A stretch of DNA of 64,000 bases, taken from NCBI GenBank assembly GCA_023091665.1, contig JALJCQ010000007.1:62001-126000 (forward strand). Direction: 5' to 3'. The notes beneath the pieces were generated by a model. The model saw nothing but the letters and a program-made list of their open reading frames with translations, had not been told where the DNA came from and searched no databases. Of this stretch, positions 27,884 to 37,319 are shown one piece after another (positions within the stretch are counted from its first letter, which is position 1; every line of letters starts with the position of its first letter). The stretch comes from Pythium myriotylum (Eukaryota; Oomycota; Peronosporomycetes; Pythiales; Pythiaceae). A program made the translations under genes and the position numbers.

Positions 27884-29923
27884 CTAGAACACGCGCGGCC
27901 GCGAGCCGGCGCTGTGGCGGTGGTACGGCTCCAGCGTGACGGTCGTGTCTTCGTACGACGGACGCAGCGGCGTCTCGAGCAGCGTGCGGTTGCTCAAGCT
28001 GACGGCGCTCGAGGCGCGGCGACCGCGGGTCTCGGCGGCCTCGTACGCGGCGTTCGGGCGAATGGCCTTGATCACGTGGCCTGGCTGCGGTGCGACGGCT
28101 CGCGACGGTGCGCCTGGGTAGAGCCGTGCGTAGATGCGGTTGAAGGACGAGAGCTCGGTGAGCGCACGCTGTTTCTGGCTCTGCACGGCGTGGAGTTTCT
28201 TGTGCAAGGTCTTTTCGTTTGAAGGCGCGTCGCCAGGCAGCTGGATGTGGAGATCGCCTTCGGGCGTGACGTGGATCTGCGGCCGCGTGTGCTCGTCGTA
28301 CTTGCGCTCGACGAAGAACTCTTGCAGCACGGCGTCGCGCGCCTCGGCGGGGAAGTTCTCGGTGATCACGCGGATGTACTCGTGGACCTCGAGCAGCACG
28401 GTGATGAGGTGGCGTCTTTGGTCGACCCAACGCTTGAGGTAGTAGCCCCACGCAAGGTTCACCAGCGTGAAGCCTGCGAGCGAGATGCCGAGCAGACTAT
28501 TCTCCTTCCACACGCCGGCCGACGCGAAGATCTGCGCCCAGAGCGGGAACAGCGCGTTCTCGATCGTGACCACACACGTGACGATGAAGCAAAAGAAGAC
28601 GTACTTGTCGAGCGACGTAAAGTACGAGACTTGCGGGATCAACGACGCCACTTGGTTCTTGAATGTCACGGCCGTGAGCAACAACGTAAGCACGATCTGG
28701 AGACGCGAGCTCACGTCCATGAGCGTGTCACCGTCCACTGGCGCGTACGTGATGAAGCACAAGTAGGTGATGAAGGCAGCGATCAGCGCGACGTTGGTGA
28801 GATAGTAGCCGCTGCGGCGCTCGAGCAAGAGCTCAAACGTGATCGACTTTTTGGGACCTGACTCGTGGACATCGCTCACGAAGACCTTGTTGTGGCACAC
28901 GACGTGGAAGACGTTGCCGAGGCGGAAATTCTCGATCGCGAAGCTGCCTGGGTCCACGGGCGTTGGCGAAAGCCGCATCGGACCCTCGGGCATGCCGCTG
29001 CCCGTAGAAAAGTCAAAGGTGAGCTTCTGTTGGTCGAAGGGGAAATTGTGGAGCGTCATTTCCTCGCTGAAAGTCGCAATGACGCGGCGACTGTACTGCA
29101 AGTGGTACACGATCTCGGTCGTGAGGTCCTCGTCCTGCAACGTGAGGTCGCGGAACTGGGCCTCACCGGCAGGCGTCACGCTGGACGCGAGCGGCCGCTC
29201 TTCCTGCATCGAGTTGACGTTCGTGAACTCGAATTCTTCGGCGTCAAACTCGAGAATGTCGAGCAGCTCACGCAGCACCGAGTCCTCGCGGATGGCCGTG
29301 ATGCCAGGGATGGTCACCTGCCACGTCACGTCGGCATTGAACGTCTGCGCGACCGTATCGACGGATGTGATGGCGTTGACTTCGATCTGCGCTTCAAGAG
29401 GCGAGAAACCTGCAAAGAGCTTGGCTACGAGCGTGCGCTCCTCAGGAGGCACTTCGACGGGCGGGTCGATGCTGCGCAAGAACCAATGGTGCTCGTCGTT
29501 GCCCCAGATGCCGCGCATCATCTTCCACTCAAAGAGCGTGCCGATGTCTTCGCCGGCCGCGAGCTTGGCCTCATGCTCTTCCTTGAGCTTGGCCAGGTCG
29601 GCGCGGCTCATGGTCGTGCGGCGCCACGACTCGATGTGGACCGTGTGGCCTTCGTCTTCGATGCGCTCGATCTTCCAGAGCCCACCGACTGGCCACGTGA
29701 GGCACAAGTACTTGGTGTGCAGCAGCAGCGTCGCCGGCAGCGGTTTCGCGAGCGAGAGCTTGACGATGTAGACCACGCGGTCCGTGTCGATGCCCACGGC
29801 GCCGTGCTCGACCTCCATCGTGTGGGCCAGCACATCGCTTCGCCACGAGAGCGCCTCCATGCGAGAGGCAGCCGAAAGCGGCGGCGCGCTGGGTGCGTGC
29901 GCGTGGAGACAGCTACTCGTCAT
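27884..29923 (-). CDS. Pentameric ligand-gated ion channel (Cys-loop superfamily) homologue
   Basis: This 679-residue single-exon protein is predicted to be a membrane channel. An N-terminal region of about 170 residues of unknown type precedes a ligand-binding-like beta domain with the hallmark LHNFPFDQQKLTFDF. Four helices follow: M1 (GYYLTNVALIAAFITYLCF), M2 (SSRLQIVLTLLLTAVTFKNQ), M3 (YVFFCFIVTCVVTIENALF) and M4 (LLGISLAGFTLVNLAWGYYL). Unusually, a Glu/Lys-rich tail of about 150 residues comes after M4. The two cysteines of the animal Cys-loop are not seen, as in bacterial homologues. The ATG at 29923 is the first in frame; another at codon 22 is possible. The family is patchy in protists, so the ligand and ion preference are unknown. 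Confidence 0.82.
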   Translation of the reverse strand: MTSSCLHAHAPSAPPLSAASRMEALSWRSDVLAHTMEVEHGAVGIDTDRVVYIVKLSLAKPLPATLLLHTKYLCLTWPVGGLWKIERIEDEGHTVHIESWRRTTMSRADLAKLKEEHEAKLAAGEDIGTLFEWKMMRGIWGNDEHHWFLRSIDPPVEVPPEERTLVAKLFAGFSPLEAQIEVNAITSVDTVAQTFNADVTWQVTIPGITAIREDSVLRELLDILEFDAEEFEFTNVNSMQEERPLASSVTPAGEAQFRDLTLQDEDLTTEIVYHLQYSRRVIATFSEEMTLHNFPFDQQKLTFDFSTGSGMPEGPMRLSPTPVDPGSFAIENFRLGNVFHVVCHNKVFVSDVHESGPKKSITFELLLERRSGYYLTNVALIAAFITYLCFITYAPVDGDTLMDVSSRLQIVLTLLLTAVTFKNQVASLIPQVSYFTSLDKYVFFCFIVTCVVTIENALFPLWAQIFASAGVWKENSLLGISLAGFTLVNLAWGYYLKRWVDQRRHLITVLLEVHEYIRVITENFPAEARDAVLQEFFVERKYDEHTRPQIHVTPEGDLHIQLPGDAPSNEKTLHKKLHAVQSQKQRALTELSSFNRIYARLYPGAPSRAVAPQPGHVIKAIRPNAAYEAAETRGRRASSAVSLSNRTLLETPLRPSYEDTTVTLEPYHRHSAGSRPRVF

Positions 29924-30919
29924 CGTGGCGCGGCCGATTGCTTGTGTGGATCGGGCTCAAAAGTGCAAGTGAGTGACGTGTCCCAAGGTCTCTCTTCACG
30001 CGGGACTCGCAGTGGAAGGCAATCGAGTCGTTGACTCAAATAAGGCAACGGCATGAACCCATCACGAGGAAAAAGCTGATCGGAGGAGATCCAGTGCAGC
30101 AGGCGGCGAGCAACAGACACGTGGACAGGCCCAGGCGACTCATTTCGGAGCGTGAGCATTCTCATCCATCAGCAAGCGAGAAGAAGCTTTTAGTAAAACT
30201 AGACGAAAAGTTAATATTTTTGATAAAATCTAGATCAAGATCGAGCCAATCGAATCGTGGTAGAGACCAATCATACTGATCATCTGGTCACCAACAAAGA
30301 CCAATTGGAGCTCCAAGCACCCCTCGAAGATGCGTCACCGCCCTCGCTTGCAATTGCCGCCTTTCAAAAACTGGACGCGAAAAAGGGAGAGAAAAAGACA
30401 ATTTGAAAAAAAGTTTTAGAGGCGCCAGGCTGGTAATAACATCGGTCAGGGTTCTAAAAAAGGAGAGGGGCGAAGAAGCTCGTTGGTCTTCCTTTGACGC
30501 GTTCGTGTACGTTCATGGGTGCACTATGCGTCAAGAGTTTACCCTTCAGGTTGGTCGACTGGTCTCCTTCGCCACTTCGATGGAGGGAAATCTGGGTGGA
30601 TTAGTCAAAGCATGACATGCATAGACGCCTACTTTATCATATATTACTCGTAATAGACGGAAAATGCACCTCGCGCGTGGCAGAACTGGAAAGGCACACG
30701 CAGCAGCCGTTGGTGGAGAGGGGTTCAGGATGGCTACACCCAGCCATCGCGTGTGCGAGCTGCAGTGTCTTGGTTATCAACAACGATTTGTCTCTGTGTG
30801 GGTGGGTGTGAGGACGGTGTTCTGGTACCTCGAACCCAGCCGAGCTTGATCTCCAGCCTCGGATTGAATGCGACTTGCAACGGTAGTCCTTCTAGAGTGA
30901 GGGCACCTGCAAGAAGCAG
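29924..30919. other. Intergenic, no gene recognised
   Basis: This is AT-richer DNA between the ligand-gated channel gene and the large inverted repeat. Small open frames are present without any family signature. No transposon ends or RNA genes were recognised. Confidence 0.5.
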
Positions 30920-31019
30920 GAAGCCTTTGTCATTCCATTTATCGGCGGATCCTGACGATTTGTGCCACCTCTACCGCTAGTATAACGTGAAGATACTAAA
31001 CTGTCTAAACTGTCTCGAG

Positions 31020-31021
<2 letters not shown>

Positions 31022-31077
<56 letters not shown>
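31022..31077 (+). repeat. (CA)n microsatellite
   Basis: This is an uninterrupted dinucleotide run behind the left gene copy. The matching (TG)n run at 33762-33807 in the other arm is about 12 bp shorter. Confidence 0.95.
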
Positions 31078-31078
<1 letters not shown>

Positions 31079-31246
31079 AAGAACGTTCGATGGCATTTTG
31101 GAAAGCAGACCTCATGGTCTCGTCAGATTATCGGGTTCAGCATGTTCCAATAAAAAATGCAGCCGACGTGCATCGCAAGTCGACGACTATTACTGTGCCG
31201 AAGCGCCAAAATACTGAGACCCGATCAGCTCGTGGAGCCTCTCGAG

Positions 31247-31834
31247 TTATTCATCGTCGAAGATCAACTTGATGGTCGGCGACATGTCTGTCGTGACGAT
31301 CTGGATCGAGACACTGAACTTGAGCAGCGCCGAATGGACTTTCTGGATGTTTGTCTGTTGGAATCGCACGTTCGCTTGATCTTCAGGCTTGAGCGCCGTG
31401 TCCGGAGCGAGCCACCCACAACCGACGTGGTTTGCGCCGTAGAAGGGCACGTCCCACGACCAGTAGACAGAACCGACGATCTCGTCGGTCTCAACGTTCT
31501 TGACGAGGAACTCGATATAGGCAGCTGTGCCAGCGAGCGCGAGGTCGCGCTTTCGGTGGACGACGGCAGTGGCCGTGTGAGGGCCGAGCTGTTGTGGTGG
31601 GTCCCACTCGAAGCGACCGGCGAAGGACTCCTCCTTGGTGAAGGAGAGCTTGTAGTGGGTAGACTTGTTGGCGATCGGGAGAACGGCAGCGACGCCGTCG
31701 CCTCCTTTGTTGTCGTACGCCAGCTTGCAGAGCGTCTCCAACGCATTGGGTTCCTTGTTGAGGTCGAAGACGTATTCGAAGTACTTGCCTTGGAGCGTGG
31801 AGGTGCCACCAATGCCTTCGATGAGTTGCGGCAT
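31247..31834 (-). CDS. 195-aa protein of unknown function, left copy
   Basis: This single-exon gene lies wholly within the left arm of the inverted repeat; its product is identical to that of 33007-33594. The protein is rich in beta-strand-like, aromatic segments with no signal peptide or membrane helix. The order (an IANKSTHYKL strand, a proline-rich turn, AAYIEFLVKN, then VYWSWDVPFYGANHVGCGW) is loosely reminiscent of the actinoporin / fungal-fruit-body-lectin beta-sandwich fold. That is a weak visual resemblance only, and a plain cytosolic beta protein is equally possible. Normal codon use and an Inr-like element 63-69 bp before the ATG suggest an active gene. It is transcribed away from its twin. 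Confidence 0.75.
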   Translation of the reverse strand: MPQLIEGIGGTSTLQGKYFEYVFDLNKEPNALETLCKLAYDNKGGDGVAAVLPIANKSTHYKLSFTKEESFAGRFEWDPPQQLGPHTATAVVHRKRDLALAGTAAYIEFLVKNVETDEIVGSVYWSWDVPFYGANHVGCGWLAPDTALKPEDQANVRFQQTNIQKVHSALLKFSVSIQIVTTDMSPTIKLIFDDE

Positions 31835-31896
31835 GCTTCTTTGACTGGGTTTTCTGGTGGGGTGAGGGGAGAGGTGTGTAGACGACTGTAAATCGC

Positions 31897-31903
31897 AGAG
31901 TGA
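31897..31903 (-). promoter_or_regulatory. Inr-like element of the left 195-aa gene
   Basis: On the minus strand TCACTCT (YCAYTYY) is followed by GCGATTT, close to the oomycete Inr plus flanking region. It is the mirror image of 32938-32944. Confidence 0.5.
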
Positions 31904-32378
31904 TCTGAGCGAGCGGCAATCCCTGGCAGTCTGTAGAGCTGGAGCGTAGGAGAGCAGGAGAGCAGGAGATTCACGGCGGCATCGTCTGAGTTCAGGTCCC
32001 TCTAGTGCCTCTATGGGTTAGATTTGCGTCAGATGAAACGGTCTATGCGAGCAGTGCGCAGTTCGTGTGGTTGTCCGACGGCAGATCGACTCTGTTCTAG
32101 TACGAAGTGTTTCGTCGTGGAACATGTGCACTGTGCAATTACTGTATTTCCTCTAGACGAACTCTTTCCTCCAGACGAGGGAGCTGTGATGAATCACTCA
32201 GCGAGCGAAGAAATCACTCAGGGACTGGCGACAAATCTAGGATTCATCCGCGTGATTGGCCGGAACCCAATACTTCGGGCAATGCGACATTATGTGTTCT
32301 AGTACTGTGCCAGGTTTTTCCGCGTTGGGAGAGGATATGTCGACAAGGCGGCTCTTTTCAGACGAGAGCCCCTTGAAT

Positions 32379-32464
32379 GGAGATATACCGCGACACGGAA
32401 TACTCGACGATCAAATGGTGATGTTTGTGGTCAGATCAAGAGTGATATCTTCGTTTACGAAATG
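32379..32464. other. 86-bp spacer of the inverted repeat
   Basis: This unique sequence between the arms is also the centre of the divergent promoter of the two 195-aa genes. Confidence 0.9.
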
Positions 32465-32937
32465 ATTCAAGGGGCTCGTCTGAAAAGAGCCGCCTTGTCG
32501 ACATATCCTCTCCCAACGCGGAAAAACCTGGCACAGTACTAGAACACATAATGTCGCATTGCCCGAAGTATTGGGTTCCGGCCAATCACGCGGATGAATC
32601 CTAGATTTGTCGCCAGTCCCTGAGTGATTTCTTCGCTCGCTGAGTGATTCATCACAGCTCCCTCGTCTGGAGGAAAGAGTTCGTCTAGAGGAAATACAGT
32701 AATTGCACAGTGCACATGTTCCACGACGAAACACTTCGTACTAGAACAGAGTCGATCTGCCGTCGGACAACCACACGAACTGCGCACTGCTCGCATAGAC
32801 CGTTTCATCTGACGCAAATCTAACCCATAGAGGCACTAGAGGGACCTGAACTCAGACGATGCCGCCGTGAATCTCCTGCTCTCCTGCTCTCCTACGCTCC
32901 AGCTCTACAGACTGCCAGGGATTGCCGCTCGCTCAGA

Positions 32938-32944
32938 TCACTCT
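32938..32944 (+). promoter_or_regulatory. Inr-like element of the right 195-aa gene
   Basis: TCACTCT followed by GCGATTT lies 63-69 bp before the ATG at 33007, near the oomycete core promoter consensus. Confidence 0.5.
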
Positions 32945-33006
32945 GCGATTTACAGTCGTCTACACACCTCTCCCCTCACCCCACCAGAAAACCCAGTCAA
33001 AGAAGC

Positions 33007-33594
33007 ATGCCGCAACTCATCGAAGGCATTGGTGGCACCTCCACGCTCCAAGGCAAGTACTTCGAATACGTCTTCGACCTCAACAAGGAACCCAATGCGT
33101 TGGAGACGCTCTGCAAGCTGGCGTACGACAACAAAGGAGGCGACGGCGTCGCTGCCGTTCTCCCGATCGCCAACAAGTCTACCCACTACAAGCTCTCCTT
33201 CACCAAGGAGGAGTCCTTCGCCGGTCGCTTCGAGTGGGACCCACCACAACAGCTCGGCCCTCACACGGCCACTGCCGTCGTCCACCGAAAGCGCGACCTC
33301 GCGCTCGCTGGCACAGCTGCCTATATCGAGTTCCTCGTCAAGAACGTTGAGACCGACGAGATCGTCGGTTCTGTCTACTGGTCGTGGGACGTGCCCTTCT
33401 ACGGCGCAAACCACGTCGGTTGTGGGTGGCTCGCTCCGGACACGGCGCTCAAGCCTGAAGATCAAGCGAACGTGCGATTCCAACAGACAAACATCCAGAA
33501 AGTCCATTCGGCGCTGCTCAAGTTCAGTGTCTCGATCCAGATCGTCACGACAGACATGTCGCCGACCATCAAGTTGATCTTCGACGATGAATAA
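33007..33594 (+). CDS. 195-aa protein of unknown function, right copy
   Basis: The product is identical, residue for residue, to that of the left copy (31247-31834), and the gene is transcribed in the opposite direction. The two start codons are 1172 bp apart and share a symmetrical promoter region. Since neither copy has a single coding difference, the duplication is either very recent, kept identical by gene conversion, or an assembly artefact. The protein features and the low-confidence beta-sandwich suggestion are as for the left copy. Confidence 0.75.
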   Translation: MPQLIEGIGGTSTLQGKYFEYVFDLNKEPNALETLCKLAYDNKGGDGVAAVLPIANKSTHYKLSFTKEESFAGRFEWDPPQQLGPHTATAVVHRKRDLALAGTAAYIEFLVKNVETDEIVGSVYWSWDVPFYGANHVGCGWLAPDTALKPEDQANVRFQQTNIQKVHSALLKFSVSIQIVTTDMSPTIKLIFDDE

Positions 33595-33761
33595 CTCGAG
33601 AGGCTCCACGAGCTGATCGGGTCTCAGTATTTTGGCGCTTCGGCACAGTAATAGTCGTCGACTTGCGATGCACGTCGGCTGCATTTTTTATTGGAACATG
33701 CTGAACCCGATAATCTGACGAGACCATGAGGTCTGCTTTCCAAAATGCCATCGAACGTTCT

Positions 33762-33762
33762 T

Positions 33763-33807
<45 letters not shown>
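33762..33807 (-). repeat. (TG)n microsatellite
   Basis: This is the right-arm counterpart of the (CA)n run at 31022-31077. Confidence 0.95.
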
Positions 33808-33809
<2 letters not shown>

Positions 33810-34379
33810 CTCGAGACAGTTTAGACAGTTTAGTATCTTCACGTTATACTAGCGGTAGAGGTGGCACAAATCGTCAGGATCCGCCGATAAATGGAATGAC
33901 AAAGGCTTCTCGTTTCTTCAGAGTTAATACTCTTCCTTCAATCGCCTATTTGCGACTTACAATCTTATGCCATTGTGACCTGATAGATGGTCTGTGCGCT
34001 GAAATTGAGACAATGGCAGCTGGAGGACACTATTACATGACTGGAAGTAAAACTAGATCGATTGCAATGCGTCATTTTCAGGGTCTGTCTTCGAACATTT
34101 TTTGCGTCAAATGAGTTGGCGGACGTTTCGCGTGCCGAAACGTTATTCGCTGTCACGCTGATCGAGATTGCGCCCTCTACGGCACTTCTGCAGTGTAACA
34201 TTCGGATCCGTCTCTCAGCAGAAGAGAGCACTTTGAATCACTTGGCAGGAGAAGAAATCACTGGCGTTCTGGCCACAAACTACACAACTGCAAGCAGTGA
34301 CATTCACCAGTCTATCTTATGTGGGATGCCGAGCATCACGGCTCGTCTCCCACGGCCATCATAGCTGCGTACCATCAAA

Positions 34380-34414
34380 CCATGTTCTGATCACAGACTG
34401 TGACCAGAACATGG
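34380..34414. repeat. 35-bp hairpin
   Basis: The arms CCATGTTCTGATCACA and TGTGACCAGAACATGG pair at 15 of 16 positions around a GAC loop. It sits between the two decayed inverted segments. Confidence 0.8.
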
Positions 34415-34741
34415 ATGATTTCTTCGCTCGCGGAAAATGAGTCGAAGTCAAAGCGCCTTTGCCAAATACATGCAAGCACTTCTCATCGTCAGCGTTTTTC
34501 CACGACAAAACAGTTTATACTAGAACGAATCACCCGTACATTCCAGTAACGCCACCAAGTGGAGGCGCGACGAACAGCAGCCGAGTCCTTAACTGTGAGC
34601 TTTCGCACCGAATCATCTGACACCAAAATTGTGTAAGACTAGACGACGAAGAAGATTTGCTTCCCCAAGGGTTACTGCTTCAATTCCCATTAAAAATTTA
34701 ACACCGGCTTCCCAGAGACTCCAATGGAGTGCATCCATCGC

Positions 34742-34756
34742 TCACTTTTGCATTTT
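34742..34756 (+). promoter_or_regulatory. Core promoter-like element
   Basis: TCACTTTTGCATTTT resembles the Inr plus flanking region with one extra base. It ends about 10 bp before the ATG at 34767. Confidence 0.45.
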
Positions 34757-34766
34757 CCTCCTCAAG

Positions 34767-36179
34767 ATGGAAGACGCTTCATCCTCGCTTGGGTCAACCG
34801 AACCAGCACAGTCGTCGTATGGCGGCACCCAGCTTGCCTCGAGTTCCTTCGGCTCGGCAGAGTTTGTGTCAGCAATGCGAGAGGCCACGTCTTCGATCGG
34901 ATCTATCAGACTCTCCTCCTCGTCCTTCGGCTCCATCATCTTGGCGCAGAGCGAGATGGGCAGCATTCGCCTTGTGCGAATCCCCGGATCAAAGAGGTCA
35001 TCGTTTCTCATCGTCATTGGTGGAGTGGTCGTCGGTGTCGCGCTTGCAGTTTCAGGTGGAATCTTGCTCTTGGGAGCCGTAGAAGGAGTCGGCGCAGCCA
35101 CTGGAGGAATCCTCAGCATTGCTTCCGCAATGGCTGAAGCCTTCCCCACAGTGACCTCGATCTGTGGGAAAGCGCTCGTCGAGTCGGGTTACCACGCACT
35201 GCTGTACACCTTCGAGAAAGGCGAAAAAAGCTGGGAAGATTTGCTCAAGCAGATCCTGGTGGGTGCAATTGTCGGAGCAGTCTCTGGTGGAGTGCAAGCG
35301 ATCAATTTTGGCGGCATCATCACCGTGACGGCTCGTGCGGGCTCTGGTGGTCTCATTTTTGGTGTTCCTGAGGCCACGGTCCAAGCGCTTGTCGACTCGG
35401 CCCTGTCGGCTGTGGCTGAGAACGTCGCTACAACTGGCGTAACGTACGCTGGAAGCTGGATCCTACACGGGTCGGTCGATATCGAGGAATTGTTTTTGGA
35501 TCTCGGTATGGGCTGCATCTGGTCCGTCGCACCGATTGTCGGTGGGGGCGTGGTACTGAGGCTCTGCTCGTCACCAAGTGCCGTGACCAAGTGGATGGCG
35601 ATTATCGGAGCCGCAACGGGGGCTGCATCCGGTGGTGACTCGGTAGGAGGTGCGCTGGTGCGTGCGGCGATGGGTGCGCAAGGAGGGTATTTTCTCGCCA
35701 AGCACTTGGCTACGGTCGGCGATCTGTTCCACGTTTCGAAGTCCACAGGGATTCGGTACCTTCCACCACGTCCAGGACGATACAATCATGGTCTGGAGAT
35801 TCACAGCTCGTCGCGTCCGGGACGTGTGCCTGGCTCGGGAAATCTTCCACGACTCAAGACAAAAGGCGGCGAGATTGAGATGGTTCCTGTCAGGCATGAG
35901 CTTATCCCATCGATTGCGCCACCCAAGACAACCAAAGCGGACAGTAACTTTCTTGGAGCAGCAGGATTACTTCGTCAGACGATCGAAAAAAACCACGGCC
36001 GTGTCGTCGCGGAGCCGCCACTGCAAAAGAGAAATCCGATCCACCCACTGCTGCAAGAGAAGCTCAATGCCATCCGCAGCGCTACCAGCGGAAATGCCGT
36101 GGACGAGCTGCGGCCAGTTTCTGACGCGGACTCGTCTGGTTCACTGAAGGACGGCCAACCTATGAGATCGAAACTGTGA
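34767..36179 (+). CDS. Glycine-rich membrane protein of unknown function
   Basis: This 470-residue single-exon protein starts at the first ATG of the frame (34767), which is placed well behind a core promoter-like element. The first 75 residues are about six short repeats of the form S-S-x-G-S-x-x-(L/A) (SSLGSTEPAQ, SSYGGTQLA, SSFGSAEFV, SSIGSIRLS, SSFGSIILA, SEMGSIRLV). Then come hydrophobic segments rich in small residues: FLIVIGGVVVGVALAVSGG, LLLGAVEGVGAATGGILSI, LVGAIVGAVSGGVQAI, and later IVGGGVVLRL and AAMGAQGGYFLAKHL. The G-xxx-G spacing looks like glycine-zipper helix packing. The C-terminal 150 residues are polar and basic. I recognise no family; a membrane-inserting effector or a structural membrane protein are both guesses. 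Confidence 0.65.
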   Translation: MEDASSSLGSTEPAQSSYGGTQLASSSFGSAEFVSAMREATSSIGSIRLSSSSFGSIILAQSEMGSIRLVRIPGSKRSSFLIVIGGVVVGVALAVSGGILLLGAVEGVGAATGGILSIASAMAEAFPTVTSICGKALVESGYHALLYTFEKGEKSWEDLLKQILVGAIVGAVSGGVQAINFGGIITVTARAGSGGLIFGVPEATVQALVDSALSAVAENVATTGVTYAGSWILHGSVDIEELFLDLGMGCIWSVAPIVGGGVVLRLCSSPSAVTKWMAIIGAATGAASGGDSVGGALVRAAMGAQGGYFLAKHLATVGDLFHVSKSTGIRYLPPRPGRYNHGLEIHSSSRPGRVPGSGNLPRLKTKGGEIEMVPVRHELIPSIAPPKTTKADSNFLGAAGLLRQTIEKNHGRVVAEPPLQKRNPIHPLLQEKLNAIRSATSGNAVDELRPVSDADSSGSLKDGQPMRSKL

Positions 36180-36716
36180 TGCCCACACCATGCCCCAGCC
36201 ACATCAGCGGCGAATGCACTTGCGGACTACGCGAGTTGACGGAAACCCTTGTGCGACTACTATTCATCTCGATTGAGATAAATGGCTCCTTCTTGTTGCA
36301 CACAATTAATGTGTGCAATGAGTATAACTTGAATACTTACGATTAGTTGGCAAATACTGGGAGTTGGATTGATGACTACTTCCTGACAAGGGACGCTTTT
36401 TGGTTGCGTGTTCAACTACAAAAGTGAATCCAATCGAATGGTCTAGGCTCATCTAGGGCCGCATCGCAGCAGGCGTTGACCATAGTCGAGTCTATCCGAG
36501 CTCACACTAGAACGAGAAGATCTACAGAAGATTTCATACAACAATCGCTAATTTGTCGTGATTGATACAAACATGCAACAGTTAAAACGGAGGAGCCATT
36601 GCTGATGGCGGAACACAAATTTGACGATAGATTCGGAAGGATAGGTACATCAAACACATGATCATGAAAGATCAAAACTTCTCCTGTGTCGAGGTGTTTC
36701 TCTCGAAACGATCTTT
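36180..36716. other. Intergenic, no gene recognised
   Basis: This AT-rich sequence has a small perfect hairpin at 36296-36318 (TTGCACACA, loop ATTAA, complement). It lies between two convergent stop codons. Confidence 0.6.
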
Positions 36717-37319
36717 TTACTTGGTAGTGCAGTTGGCCTCTGCCATAAACTGCTCCACGAAGTAAAGGTCAGTCTCGACGAGATCAACAGCGAGGCTAGG
36801 CAAGTCCACGTCGACATCCGTGTCGACCATCGTCGATTCGATCGCAGCGTTGAGGATAAGGTCACGGTCGTTTTCTTCGCATTGATCGAAAGATATGTCA
36901 AAGCCCGTGTCGGAGTCGATCTCGTCCAAACGAAAATCGTCGTTGGTTTCGAAGCTCAACGGAGCCGCAAGCAAAACGTGCTGGACATGGTTGATGGGAT
37001 CTCTGCGCACTACTGCTTCATTCTCCATGACTTGTGAAGTGCGAAATCGCTTCCGGCGTTGCTCCAGCCGACGTTGATTGGTGTTGGCTTTATTTCGGTG
37101 GAACTCGCAGAGTTTGTGCATCTCTCCATTTTTCTTGAGGGCGCGCAAGTTCCAGCACTTCTTGCTAGGGTATTTGCAGTGCTTATCGGTGCGCTCGTCT
37201 TGGATCTCAGCCTCTCCGGCATATGTAGAGGCAAAAGATACGATGTGCGCGGCTATCGCAGTCGCTGCGGTCGGAGAGCTTAAATCCACGGGGAGCGCTG
37301 GCGAGATGCTGACGACCAT
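36717..37319 (-). CDS. Small Cys/His-motif protein, probably nuclear
   Basis: This 200-residue single-exon protein starts at the ATG at 37319; the frame extends 12 codons further upstream without an ATG. The central motif is CKYPSKKCWNLRALKKNGEM followed by HKLCEFHRNKAN and NQRRLEQRRKR. This C-x6-C ... C-x2-H arrangement with a basic tail recurs in many oomycete proteins and resembles a small zinc-binding, DNA-binding module. An acidic C-terminal half (residues about 125-200) could be an activation domain. I infer a transcription-factor-like role; no partner or target is evident. It sits alone in a gene-poor stretch. Confidence 0.65.
   Translation of the reverse strand: MVVSISPALPVDLSSPTAATAIAAHIVSFASTYAGEAEIQDERTDKHCKYPSKKCWNLRALKKNGEMHKLCEFHRNKANTNQRRLEQRRKRFRTSQVMENEAVVRRDPINHVQHVLLAAPLSFETNDDFRLDEIDSDTGFDISFDQCEENDRDLILNAAIESTMVDTDVDVDLPSLAVDLVETDLYFVEQFMAEANCTTK

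Larger units (their letters stand above)
30920..32378 (+). repeat. Left arm of a 1.45-kb near-perfect inverted repeat
   Basis: The arm runs from GAAGCCTTTG outward edge to CCTTGAAT at the inner edge. It is the reverse complement of 32465-33909. All open frames in the two arms translate identically. The only differences I found are 12 bp in a (CA)n tract and a 2-bp indel next to the spacer. The arm holds one complete gene and its promoter region. Confidence 0.95.
32465..33909 (-). repeat. Right arm of the 1.45-kb inverted repeat
   Basis: This is the reverse complement of 30920-32378. Homology stops abruptly at GGCTTC/TCG on the outer side, where the flanks become unrelated. Confidence 0.95.
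33910..34766. other. Intergenic with decayed inverted copies of the palindrome promoter region
   Basis: Segments around 34150-34300 resemble the left-arm promoter region (GAATCACT..., GAAGAAATCACT, ...TGGC-ACAAA). Segments around 34425-34535 resemble the right arm (GATTTCTTCGCTCGC, then CCACGACAAAACAG...ACTAGAACGA). They flank the hairpin at 34380-34414. No gene is seen. Confidence 0.5.

Noticed and set aside
31022..31077. CA run as part of a His-Thr repeat protein
   Set aside because: The frames come only from the microsatellite and lack start context; the tract is length-variable between the arms.
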